Assembly (NCBI GenBank): GCA_963779515.1
Contig: CAVZYN010000018.1
Span: 310,001-374,000 of the forward strand
Source: CAVZYN01 sp963779515
Lineage (GTDB): Bacteria; Pseudomonadota; Alphaproteobacteria; Rhizobiales; Hyphomicrobiaceae
Length of the DNA: 64,000 bases
Direction of reading: 5' to 3'
Position numbers and translations under genes: made by a program. Every line of letters begins with the position of its first letter. The stretch's first letter is position 1. Below, in pieces: positions 24,378-33,072 of this stretch. The notes below the pieces were generated by a model. That model searched no databases, was not told the DNA's origin, and saw only the letters and a program-made list of their open reading frames with translations.

Positions 24378-26395
24378 TTAGTTTGTCTTTGGCAGCAGAT
24401 CCTTGACGGTCGGCGGCTTGGTGAAATCAATGACGCCCCCCGGCGTGCTCGGGGCGGACCGGCACCGGTGCCGGTGCCGCGGGCGGTGCCACCACGGCGG
24501 GCGTGGGCGCTGGAACCTGCGGCGGTGCGGCGGCCGGCGCCAACCCTGCTGGCGGTGCCGAAGGAATCGACGGCGGTGGCACGAGACCTGGTGGCGGCGC
24601 TCCAAGACCACCCGGAGGCGCCATCGGCGGCAGGTTCAAGCCCGGAATGCCGCTTCCGCCTCCACCGCCCATGGGCGGCAAATTAAATCCAGGAATTCCG
24701 CCGCCAATGCCGCCAGGAAGTCCAGGAATCGAGACGCTCCCAGGTGCCTGCCCTGGTGTCGGCGGCGCTGACTGCGGCGGTGGCGGTGCTTTGTAGTGCA
24801 TGACCATCTGCGGGAACGCGATCACGAGGCCAACCATGATGCACTGGATGATCACGAACGGCACGGCGCCCCAATAGATCTGACCAGTGGTCACAGGGTC
24901 GGTCAATTTACCCGTCAACTTGTCCTTGTAGGGCTCCGTCGGCGCCACCGAGCGCAAATAGAAGAGCGCGAAGCCGAACGGCGGATGCATGAACGACGTC
25001 TGCATGTTCACGGCAAGCACCACGCCGAACCAGATGAGGTCGATACCGAGCTTGTCGGCGGCAGGTCCCAACAGCGGAATGACGATGAACGCCAACTCGA
25101 AGAAGTCGAGGAAGAACGCGAGCAGAAACACGAGAATATTGACGAAGATCAGGAAGCCCGTCTGGCCCCCCGGTAACGACGTCAACAAGTGCTCGACCCA
25201 AAGATGTCCGTTCACCCCGTAGAATGTGAGCGAGAAGATGCGCGCGCCGACGAGGATGAACACGACAAACGCCGAGAGCTTCGCCGTCGCTTCCACGGCC
25301 GAGCGCATCAGCGCGAAGTTGAAGCGGTTGGGGTTCTTGTCGAGAAAGCGCTTGCCGATTGCGAGTAGGATCGCGCCGCAAGCACCCATCGCGCCGCCTT
25401 CGGTCGGTGTCGCAACGCCGATGAATATCGTGCCGAGCACAAGGAAGATGAGGAACAGCGGCGGCACCATCACGAAGGTGACCTGCTGCGTAAGCTTGTG
25501 ACAGGAAGCGGAAGCCAGTGAGCTTGCCGACAGCCCAGTTGATCAATGCCACTACAAACGCCAAGGCGATGGCAGCCGCCATGACCAGCACGACGAAGTC
25601 CGCGCCGCGGTAGGTGGAGTTGCGGAGCGCATAGTAGCCGAAAACGCCGGACACGATGGTGAGCATCAGCAGCGACAACAGCCCGCGGCTCCCATCATCT
25701 TCCTTGAAGCCCACGGCATCCGGCGGCAATCCCGGCATCCAGTCTGGTTTGAAAATCGTCACGAGGAACACGTATGAGGCATAAAGGCAGGCCAGAACCA
25801 TGCCCGGAATAAATGCGCCTTCGTACATGTCGCCAACCGACTTGCCGAGTTGGTCGGCCATCACGATCAGAACCAGCGACGGCGGAATGATCTGAGCAAG
25901 CGTACCCGACGCCGCGATCACGCCTGAGGCAACGCGCCGGTCATAACCGTAACGCAGCATGATCGGCAACGAAATCAGCCCCATCGAGATCACCGATGCG
26001 GCCACGACGCCGGTGGTCGCGGCCAGCAACGCGCCGACGAAGATCACCGCGTACGCGAGCCCGCCCCGGATCGTTCCGAAAAGTTGCCCGATCGTGTCGA
26101 GCAGATCCTCAGCCATGCCGCTGCGTTCAAGCACTAGCCCCATCAGCGTGAAGAACGGAATGGCTAACAGCGTATCGTTGCTGATAACGCTGAAAATGCG
26201 CTCTGGCAACGTCCCAAGCAGGCTCCAATTTAGACTGATGGTTCCGCCTGAGAGCGGGGCAAGTTCCACGCCGATCACGAAGAAAAACAAACCGCATGCG
26301 GCAAGCGAGAACGCAACCGGGTAGCCGAGCAGGAGAAACACAACGAGCGCGGCAAACATAAGCGGCGCGATGTTGTGTGCGATCCAAGCCGTCAT
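24378..26395 (-). pseudogene. TRAP transporter large permease (DctM) with two frameshifts and a Pro/Gly-rich tail
   Basis: From ATG 26395 the frame gives the DctM membrane domain (TTGVVAASVISMGLISLPIM, SGTLAQIIPPSLVLIVMAD). It breaks near 25495 after GFRFLSQ. The next frame resumes with VMVPPLFLIFLVLGTIFIGV and continues to PFVIIQCIMVGLVIAFPQMV. It is followed by a tail of about 130 Pro/Gly/Ala-rich residues with repeated PGxNLPPM units. Near 24455 a run of four C bases shifts the frame again; in the corrected frame the protein ends VIDFTKPPTVKDLLPKTN at 24378. The protein moves organic acids using an ion gradient with DctQ and a binding protein. No DctP gene is in the window. Confidence 0.82.
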
Positions 26396-26452
26396 CGTGA
26401 GTGTGCTCCGAATGTCATCGATCTAGTGCAGGCTTTCGCGCCCGTCCGCTGG

Positions 26453-27082
26453 TCAGTTCTTTTTCGCAGCCGCCGCAGCTTGTGCCAGTCGAGCCTCGGC
26501 TTCCGCCGCCAAGGCTTCTCGCAAGCGCTGCGCTTCCGCTTCTGCCAGCTCATGGTGCCCGCCGCCCGAAACGTCGGCGAGCTGGCCGCGCATGATCGCA
26601 ATCCGCTTGATCAACTCGGAAACGGCTTGGACGAAGAGCAGCGTGAAGCCGAGCGGCACCAAAAACTTGGTCGGATAGACGGGCAGACCTCCCGCATTCG
26701 ACGATTGCTCATTCTGACTGAGCGACAAGAAGAAGAACGGCCAGGAGTAATACATCATGACGAGGCATACCGGCATCAGGAAGAAAACATGCCCGATCAC
26801 ATCGATAACGTTGCGCGTCCTCTTCGAGAGCCAGCTCGACACGACGTCGATGCGAATGTGCTCGTTCGAAATCAGGGTCCAACAGCAGCACAGCAGGACC
26901 ACGGCGCCAAACAACACCCACTGCATCTCGAGGTATGCGTTGGACGACGAATTGAACACTTTCCGCACAATCGCGTTGACGGCGCTGATCACCACAGCGA
27001 GCAAGATGCCCCAGGCAACGATCCGGCCAATCCAGACGTTGAGCGCATCAATTGCTCTGCTGAGACCAAGTAGCCCCTGCAT
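26453..27082 (-). CDS. TRAP transporter small permease (DctQ)
   Basis: 209 residues from ATG 27082, with GAGGGGG upstream. Four hydrophobic helices (IGRIVAWGILLAVVISAVNA, WVLFGAVVLLCCCWTLI, VIGHVFFLMPVCLVMMYY, FLVPLGFTLLFVQAVSELI) match DctQ topology. EHIRIDVV is the conserved loop motif. A charged Ala/Glu/Arg tail (about 180-209) is cytoplasmic. It pairs with the large permease 57 bp downstream. Confidence 0.9.
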   Translation of the reverse strand: MQGLLGLSRAIDALNVWIGRIVAWGILLAVVISAVNAIVRKVFNSSSNAYLEMQWVLFGAVVLLCCCWTLISNEHIRIDVVSSWLSKRTRNVIDVIGHVFFLMPVCLVMMYYSWPFFFLSLSQNEQSSNAGGLPVYPTKFLVPLGFTLLFVQAVSELIKRIAIMRGQLADVSGGGHHELAEAEAQRLREALAAEAEARLAQAAAAAKKN

Positions 27083-27272
27083 CGTCACCCCCTCTATCGG
27101 CAGTTCTCGTCGGCCTATTCCAACCAAAGTCGCAGTTGCGTCGCCTATATAGCTGCTCGATCTGTTGACTTCCAGACATCGCGAGGCCCTTATGCCACGC
27201 CACCAAAAGTCATGGGGATGCGTGGCTAAAACCACGCACTTATGGTCTGGGTCGCGTATCAGGAGCAATTGA

Positions 27273-28784
27273 ATGTCCGTCTCAAAGGAGCAGGTTCTTC
27301 AAGCTCTGCGCCGAATCAAGGGTCCCGATCTGGAAGGCAACATCGTCGATCTGGGGCTCGTCTCTGAGATCCTTCTGAAGGACGGACGCGCCTATTTTTC
27401 GATCACAGTTCCCTCGAGCCGCGCCCAGGAACTCGAACCGCTCCGTCAGGCGGCTGAAAAAGTCGTCAAGGACCTCCCAGGATTGACGGGCGTAACCGCG
27501 GTTTTGACCGCAGAAGCGCCCCGTGGCTCGGCGCCCGAGAGCAAGCGGGTCCAAGCGGCGCGCGCCGCGGCGTCAGGTCATGACCACAGTCACGGGCACA
27601 ATCACGGCCACGCACACGCTCCGGCGGGCGCCGCACCCGCATCTGGCGGCCGCCCCGCGACGGGCGTTCCCGGCATTCGCCACATGATTGCTGTCGCCTC
27701 CGGCAAGGGCGGCGTCGGCAAGTCGACCACCGCCGTCAATCTTGCGCTCGGCTTCCGCGCCATCGGCCTCAAGGTCGGCATCATGGACGCCGACATCTAC
27801 GGACCGTCTCAGCCGCGCCTCCTCGGGCTGTCCGGCCGCCCCAAGGCCGGCGAAGGCAACAAACTGAGGCCGATGGACGGCTACGGCCTCAAGGCCATGT
27901 CGATGGGTTTTCTCGTCGATGAGGCGACGCCCATCATCTGGCGCGGCCCCATGGTTGTCTCGGCGCTCTCGCAAATGCTGCGCGAAGTATCTTGGGGCGA
28001 CCTCGACGTCCTCGTCATCGACATGCCGCCTGGAACAGGCGACGTACAACTCTCGATGGCGCAGCAAGTCCCGCTGTCCGGCGCCGTCATCGTCTCGACG
28101 CCGCAGGATCTCGCGCTGATCGATGCGCGTAAAGGCCTCAACATGTTCAAGAAAGTCGATGTGCCGGTGCTTGGCATCATCGAGAACATGAGCTTCTTCG
28201 TCTGCTCCAAGTGCGGCGAGCGTCACGAGATCTTCGGCCATGGCGGCGCCGAAGCCGAAGCCAAGGCGCTCGGCGTTCCCTTCCTCGGCGGCGTCCCCTT
28301 GCACATCGATATTCGCACGCGATCAGATAGCGGACAGCCCATCACGGCGACGCAGCCCGAAAGCGTACACGCACAGATCTACCGCGATCTCGCCGCCAAG
28401 ACCTGGAGCGAGCTTGAAAAGGCCAATGGCGTGCGCAGCGCACCGCCGCGTCTCGATCTATCGAGCGACAAGGCGACACTCAACGCCGTCTTCGAGAGTG
28501 GGCCGGCCTATGCGCTGCCCGCCGAAATGCTGCGAGTCATGAGCCCGTCGGCGGAAGTGCAAGGCCATTCGCCCGACCAACGCGTCACCGTCGGCAAGAA
28601 GCGCAATGTCAAGATCACCGCGCTCGACCCCGTCGGCAACTACGCCGTCAAGATCCGCTTCGACGACGGCCACGATACCGGGCTTTTCTCCTGGAGCTAT
28701 CTCCAAACACTCGGCCGCGAGAAAGACACGCGCTGGGCCGAGTATCTCAAGGAACTCGAGGCGAAGGGTTTGAATCGAGGTTGA
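27273..28784 (+). CDS. Mrp/ApbC iron-sulfur carrier fused to DUF59 and DUF971 domains
   Basis: 503 residues. The DUF59 domain (about 1-85) starts KEQVLQALRRIKGPDLEGNI. A His-rich linker (GHDHSHGHNHGHAHAP, about 102-117) follows. The P-loop domain has HMIAVASGKGGVGKSTTAVN, MDADIYGPSQPR, VLVIDMPPGTGDVQLSMAQQ and the CxxC cluster ligand VCSKCGERHE. The last 85 residues (TVGKKRNVKITALDPVGNYA onwards) look like a DUF971 domain. Mrp proteins carry 4Fe-4S clusters to apoproteins. The DUF971 fusion and His-rich linker make this larger than the usual 350-390 residues. Confidence 0.9.
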   Translation: MSVSKEQVLQALRRIKGPDLEGNIVDLGLVSEILLKDGRAYFSITVPSSRAQELEPLRQAAEKVVKDLPGLTGVTAVLTAEAPRGSAPESKRVQAARAAASGHDHSHGHNHGHAHAPAGAAPASGGRPATGVPGIRHMIAVASGKGGVGKSTTAVNLALGFRAIGLKVGIMDADIYGPSQPRLLGLSGRPKAGEGNKLRPMDGYGLKAMSMGFLVDEATPIIWRGPMVVSALSQMLREVSWGDLDVLVIDMPPGTGDVQLSMAQQVPLSGAVIVSTPQDLALIDARKGLNMFKKVDVPVLGIIENMSFFVCSKCGERHEIFGHGGAEAEAKALGVPFLGGVPLHIDIRTRSDSGQPITATQPESVHAQIYRDLAAKTWSELEKANGVRSAPPRLDLSSDKATLNAVFESGPAYALPAEMLRVMSPSAEVQGHSPDQRVTVGKKRNVKITALDPVGNYAVKIRFDDGHDTGLFSWSYLQTLGREKDTRWAEYLKELEAKGLNRG

Positions 28785-28786
28785 AA

Positions 28787-29572
28787 TCAGCGCCTGACGC
28801 CCGGGCTTTCCATGGGCAAGCCCTCGCCGCGCCATGCGAGATAGAGTTCAAGCGCCAGATACTCGGGCGATCCGAAGTCGAGGATCTCTGCGCGCACACC
28901 GAGACTACACGCGCGCAAGCGCCGGTGCAGCGAGCCAAACGTCTGCCATTCGAGCCGATAAGCCGGCCAGCCGTTGGTTTGCCCTTGGCTGATCTTGTCG
29001 CCGCGCAGCCGCTTGCCGACGTTCTCGTCATGGCATTGCGTGCACGCGACGTTGAGCTGGCCTTGCCGCGTCTCGTAGAACGCTTTGCCTGCTTCGAAAA
29101 AAGACTTCGCCGCGCCATCGATCGCGACCCTGCGCGGCAATCCACGCGATTGATGCGCGACATAAGCGGTCAGCCCCAGTAGCTCCGGCAACTCATGCGC
29201 CAACGCCGGCACCGACATCCGCTCCACCCGGCAGTCGTTGATGCGCGCTTCGAGATTGAACAGCCGCCCCGAGCGCTGATCGACCTTTGGATAGCCAGCC
29301 GCAATGCCTTTCATCGACTGATCTGCGCCACGATGACAGCCTGCGCAGGATCTCCCGTCCGCTCCCGTCGTCTTCTGCCAAAGTGCCGCGCCCTGCTCGA
29401 CCCACAGCATCCCAGGATTGGCGCCATCGTCCGCTTCGAGTTTCTGCGTTTCCGTCGATTGAAACGTGCGTCCAGACAACGGTGCTGACGGCTTGTCCGC
29501 AGCATGCGCAATCAGAGCGGCACTCGCCGAGAAAAACATCAAGATCGAAACGGTGCGTGTCGCTGGGCGCAT
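28787..29572 (-). CDS. soxA: SoxA, di-heme c-type cytochrome
   Basis: 261 residues from ATG 29572, which overlaps the soxZ stop by one base. The frame is open further upstream inside soxZ, but the signal peptide (MRPATRTVSILMFFSASAAL) sets the start. Two heme motifs, CAGCH (RSCAGCHRG) and CTQCH (VACTQCHDEN), are present, plus the active-site Cys region LHRRLRACSLGVRAEIL. SoxAX attaches reduced sulfur to the SoxY swinging arm in the periplasm. It is last in a six-gene operon with a molybdenum hydroxylase. Confidence 0.92.
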   Translation of the reverse strand: MRPATRTVSILMFFSASAALIAHAADKPSAPLSGRTFQSTETQKLEADDGANPGMLWVEQGAALWQKTTGADGRSCAGCHRGADQSMKGIAAGYPKVDQRSGRLFNLEARINDCRVERMSVPALAHELPELLGLTAYVAHQSRGLPRRVAIDGAAKSFFEAGKAFYETRQGQLNVACTQCHDENVGKRLRGDKISQGQTNGWPAYRLEWQTFGSLHRRLRACSLGVRAEILDFGSPEYLALELYLAWRGEGLPMESPGVRR

Positions 29573-29892
29573 TACGTGACGGTCAGTTTGCGCTTTTCGA
29601 CGGTCTTGGCACCCTGGTCGTCGGTCCACGTGAACACGATCTCGCCCGTCTGCGTCGCGACTGTTGAAAATGCAATATAGGGATTGGCGGCCACCCCTGG
29701 AAACAGGTCGGTCTTGAAAATCTCGTCGCCGCCGTAAGTCACGATAAAGGAATTGATGATGTCGCGCGCGATCGGCTTGCCGACATTGTCGCGCCGGTGT
29801 CCGGTCTCCATCTCGTGCTGCACCAGCGTTTTGATCTCGATGATCTCGCCCTTCTTCGCGGTGGCGGGCATGACGATACGCGTTGTGGCCAT
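29572..29892 (-). CDS. soxZ: SoxZ, sulfur-carrier partner
   Basis: 106 residues from ATG 29892 (AGGAGGAACGCC right before it). The start MATTRIVMPATAKKGEIIEI and the segment KTLVQHEMETGHRRDNVG are typical SoxZ. It forms the SoxYZ heterodimer that carries substrate. It has no signal of its own, consistent with co-export with the Tat-dependent SoxY. The stop overlaps the soxA start. Confidence 0.93.
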   Translation of the reverse strand: MATTRIVMPATAKKGEIIEIKTLVQHEMETGHRRDNVGKPIARDIINSFIVTYGGDEIFKTDLFPGVAANPYIAFSTVATQTGEIVFTWTDDQGAKTVEKRKLTVT

Positions 29893-29903
29893 GGCGTTCC
29901 TCC

Positions 29904-30368
29904 TCAACCGGCGTCGATGCAGGCGGCAAGTGTGACGACCACCTCCGCCGTGCCCGACCAGAAGGTGCCGTCGCTCATTGCCGCGACCGCGGTCACCGTT
30001 TGCGTTGTCGCCAAACGGATGTTGGTCGAGACCCGCGCTCGGCCGGCGCGCGGCCCCAGATGGAATTTCACGACATTCGCGATCGGGTTCTTCTCCGATA
30101 TGACATGGATGGATTTGACATGGTCGGCGGCCGTCATCGGACTATCGACCACCGCCGTCAAACTGACGGAATTCCCATTTTCCGCCAGTTCGGGCAGCGT
30201 CAACTTCACCTTGCCCGGCTTGATGGGCGACTTGCCGGCGATGGCCTCGATGGCGGCGGCCATATCCTGAGTTTCAGCCACGGCGGCGCGCGGCAACAGC
30301 GCGACTGCAGCGCTGCCGGCCAGCGCCGCTCGGCGCGTCAAATGCCCATTCTTGCGGGTTGAGATCAT
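29904..30368 (-). CDS. soxY: SoxY, sulfur-carrier protein with Tat signal
   Basis: 154 residues. The twin-arginine signal is HLTRRAALAGSAAVALLPRA, cleaved near AVAE. The core IKPGKVKLTLPELAENGNSV and MSDGTFWSGTAEVVVTL is SoxY-like. The C-terminus reads LAACIDAG. The canonical arm is GGCGG with the substrate-binding Cys second from the end, so the Cys is kept but the flexible glycines are not, and three residues follow the Cys rather than two. Together with SoxZ it should still present a thiol in the periplasm. Confidence 0.88.
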   Translation of the reverse strand: MISTRKNGHLTRRAALAGSAAVALLPRAAVAETQDMAAAIEAIAGKSPIKPGKVKLTLPELAENGNSVSLTAVVDSPMTAADHVKSIHVISEKNPIANVVKFHLGPRAGRARVSTNIRLATTQTVTAVAAMSDGTFWSGTAEVVVTLAACIDAG

Positions 30369-30377
30369 GACTCCTCG

Positions 30378-30854
30378 CTACTTCGGTATCTTCAATGCCG
30401 CCAGATAAGCAACGGCATCTTCGATGTCCTGCGCCGTCAGCACCGGCTTATCCTTGTAACGTGTTGCAACGCGGGCCAGACCCGTCACCCGATGATAGGG
30501 CGGCATCACAGTTGCGGGATTGAGCACGCTCTGATCGATCAGCCGCAGGCGAATCTGTCCGGCGCTCAAGCGCGCGCCGACTCCCGTCAGGTCCGGCCCG
30601 AGTTCACCCATGAAGCGCTCCTGCGGCTCCGGCACCGCATGGCAAATCAGGCAGTTGCCGTTGTTGCGATCGAGAACAATCTGACGGCCGCGTGCCACAT
30701 CGCCCGTCTTTCCGTCGAGCGCCTCGGGCACCGCGTCGCCCACGATTCTGTAGGACGCCACCTGAGCCCGAGCCGCGTTCGATTCGATCGCCGCGACGCA
30801 AACGAGCGCCGCGGCCGCCAATCGTTTCGCACCACTGCGGGGTGCCAGCGCCAT
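30378..30854 (-). CDS. soxX: SoxX, mono-heme c-type cytochrome
   Basis: 158 residues. A signal peptide (LAAAALVCVAAIESNAARAQ) is followed by the heme motif CLICH (NNGNCLICHAVPEPQ) and the Met ligand region NPATVMPPYHRV. The domain ends with LTAQDIEDAVAYLAALKIPK. It forms SoxAX with SoxA. The start is 1 bp from the stop of the molybdenum hydroxylase large subunit, so the two are tightly coupled. Confidence 0.92.
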   Translation of the reverse strand: MALAPRSGAKRLAAAALVCVAAIESNAARAQVASYRIVGDAVPEALDGKTGDVARGRQIVLDRNNGNCLICHAVPEPQERFMGELGPDLTGVGARLSAGQIRLRLIDQSVLNPATVMPPYHRVTGLARVATRYKDKPVLTAQDIEDAVAYLAALKIPK

Positions 30855-30855
30855 G

Positions 30856-33060
30856 TCAGGCCCTGAGCTTCACGTTCTTCAGCGGCAGCGAACGAACCGG
30901 CTTGCCGGTTGCCGCAAAGATCGCATTCAGCACCGCCGGCGCTGCCACCATGATGGTTGGCTCGCCGACACCGCCCCAGAAACCGCCGGACGGCACGAGC
31001 ACCGAATCGACCTTCGGAAAGTCGGCCATGCGCAGGATCTCATAGGTGTCGAGATTCTGTTCGACGGGCACGCCGTCCTTGACATTGATCTCCTCGAACA
31101 TCGTGGCGCTGAGACCATAGGCCACTGAGCCGACGACCTGCGCCTCGACCTGATCGGGATTGACGACGTGCCCACTGTCGGTGCCGATGACAAGACGATG
31201 CACCTTGAGCTTGCCGCGATCCGAGACCGAGACCTCCGCCGCGCCCGCGACATAGCTGCCAAAGCCCATTTGCTGCGCAATGCCGCGGAACCGCCCAGCT
31301 TCCGGCTGCGTCTTGCCCCAACCGATCTTGTCGGCAACGGCATTGAGCACGGCGAGATGCTTCGGATGGTTCTTCATGAGCGCGCGGCGGAACTCGAGCG
31401 GATCCTTGCCCGCCTCCTTGGCCACTTCGTCCAAGAAGCACTCGATGTAGACGGCGTTCTGGTTGTTGTTGACGCCACGCCAGAAGCCCGGTCTCAGGTG
31501 GAAGTTCCGCATCGCATAGTCGATGGTCAGGTTCGGAATGCTGTACCCGAAACCGCCCTCCTTGCCTCGCGGTCCATCGGACGGCCACAGTCCCTGGAAC
31601 GTGAGGAAGTCGACGCCGTTTTCCATCGCTTGCGGCCGGACCGACGCGAAAATCGATTGCCCGGAAATGCGCATCGACAGCCCAACGAGATTGCCCTGCG
31701 CATCAAGCCCAGCCTGCATCTTGCAGGTCGAAACCGGGCGGAACCAGCCTTGGCGCATGTCTTCTTCGCGCGACCAAAGCAGCTTTACCGGCGTGCCCGG
31801 CATCTGCTTGGCGAGCAACACCGCCTTGGTGACGTAGTCCTGCGCCCCGCGACGGCCAAAGCCGCCGCCGAGATGAACTTTGTAGACGTCGCACTTGCTC
31901 GGCGGCAGTCCCGCGGCTTCCGCGCAGGCCGCGAGTGAGGCATCGCCATTTTGCGTCGGCACCCACACTTCGCACTTGTCTGCCGACCACTTCGCCGTGC
32001 AGTTCATCGGTTCCATGGTGACGTGATGCAGATACGGCGCGTTGTAAACCGCCTCGACCTTCTTGGCGGCACCGGCGATGGCGCCGGCCGAGTCACCAGC
32101 CTTATTGCCAACGCCGATGTTCTCCGTTGCGGTGAGGCCGGCCTTGATGACGTCGGCCATTGACGCTGTGGAGACGGTCGTATGCGGCGAGTCTTCATAG
32201 ACGATGCTGACGGCCTCGAGCGCCTTGTTCGCCTGCCACCACGTCTCGGCGACGACTGCAACCGCGCCGCCTCCGACCTGATAGACACCTTTAACACCCG
32301 GCATCGCCTTAGCCTTGGCGGCATCGAAGCTCTTGATCTTGCCGACATGGATCGGCGAGTCTTTGATCGAGGCGCTCAGCATGCCGGGCATCTTCAGATC
32401 GATGCCATAGATCTGCTTGCCGGTTGTCTTGTCGACCGTATCGAGCCGTTTCAGCGGCTTGCCGGCAATCGTCCAATCCTTCGGATCCTTGAGTTTCATC
32501 GTTTTGAGCTCAGGAACCGGAAGTTTTGCAGCAGCCGAGGCCACTTTGCCGTAGGAAATCGTCCGCTTCGTCGGTGCATGCGTAATCACGCTTGCAGCAG
32601 CCGTGCACTCGGAAGTCGGCACTTTCCACTGATCGGCGGCAGCCTGGATCAGCATTTGCTTTGCCGCCGCACCGCCCTGCCGCACATAGTCGTGCGAGCC
32701 GCGAATGCCACGCGATCCACCCGTCGACATGTCGCCCCAGATACGATTGCGCGCAAGGTTCTGGCCGGGTGTCGGGTACTCCCATTTCACCTTCTTCCAG
32801 TCGGCGTCGAGCTCTTCGGCCACAAGCTGCGCAAGGCCAGTCAAAGTGCCTTGCCCCATCTCCGAGCGCGCAATGCGCACGACGACGTCGTCGTTGGGCT
32901 TGATCACGACCCATGCACCGATTTCGTCTCCAGCCGCGCCGAGAACCTTCTGCGCGAGTGCGTCCGTGATGCCAGGAATCGCAATCGCCAAACCGCCACC
33001 GGCGGATGCTGCGCCGACAATGAAGCCGCGGCGCGAGACTTTGGATTTCAATTTTGTCAT
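30856..33060 (-). CDS. Periplasmic molybdenum hydroxylase, large subunit (xanthine dehydrogenase family, IorB-like)
   Basis: 734 residues. A Tat signal (KVSRRGFIVGAASAGGGLAI) marks export. Family motifs are the molybdopterin-contacting HLGGGFGRRGAQDY, FWRGVNNNQNAVYIECFLDE, and the catalytic Glu in GGVGEPTIMVAAPAVLNAI near the C-terminus. This is the single-chain IorB-like type used for N-heterocycles or aldehydes with a separate 2Fe-2S subunit. The substrate is unknown. It lies between the 2Fe-2S gene and soxX in one operon. Confidence 0.92.
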   Translation of the reverse strand: MTKLKSKVSRRGFIVGAASAGGGLAIAIPGITDALAQKVLGAAGDEIGAWVVIKPNDDVVVRIARSEMGQGTLTGLAQLVAEELDADWKKVKWEYPTPGQNLARNRIWGDMSTGGSRGIRGSHDYVRQGGAAAKQMLIQAAADQWKVPTSECTAAASVITHAPTKRTISYGKVASAAAKLPVPELKTMKLKDPKDWTIAGKPLKRLDTVDKTTGKQIYGIDLKMPGMLSASIKDSPIHVGKIKSFDAAKAKAMPGVKGVYQVGGGAVAVVAETWWQANKALEAVSIVYEDSPHTTVSTASMADVIKAGLTATENIGVGNKAGDSAGAIAGAAKKVEAVYNAPYLHHVTMEPMNCTAKWSADKCEVWVPTQNGDASLAACAEAAGLPPSKCDVYKVHLGGGFGRRGAQDYVTKAVLLAKQMPGTPVKLLWSREEDMRQGWFRPVSTCKMQAGLDAQGNLVGLSMRISGQSIFASVRPQAMENGVDFLTFQGLWPSDGPRGKEGGFGYSIPNLTIDYAMRNFHLRPGFWRGVNNNQNAVYIECFLDEVAKEAGKDPLEFRRALMKNHPKHLAVLNAVADKIGWGKTQPEAGRFRGIAQQMGFGSYVAGAAEVSVSDRGKLKVHRLVIGTDSGHVVNPDQVEAQVVGSVAYGLSATMFEEINVKDGVPVEQNLDTYEILRMADFPKVDSVLVPSGGFWGGVGEPTIMVAAPAVLNAIFAATGKPVRSLPLKNVKLRA

Positions 33061-33072
33061 GTCTCGTGCTCC

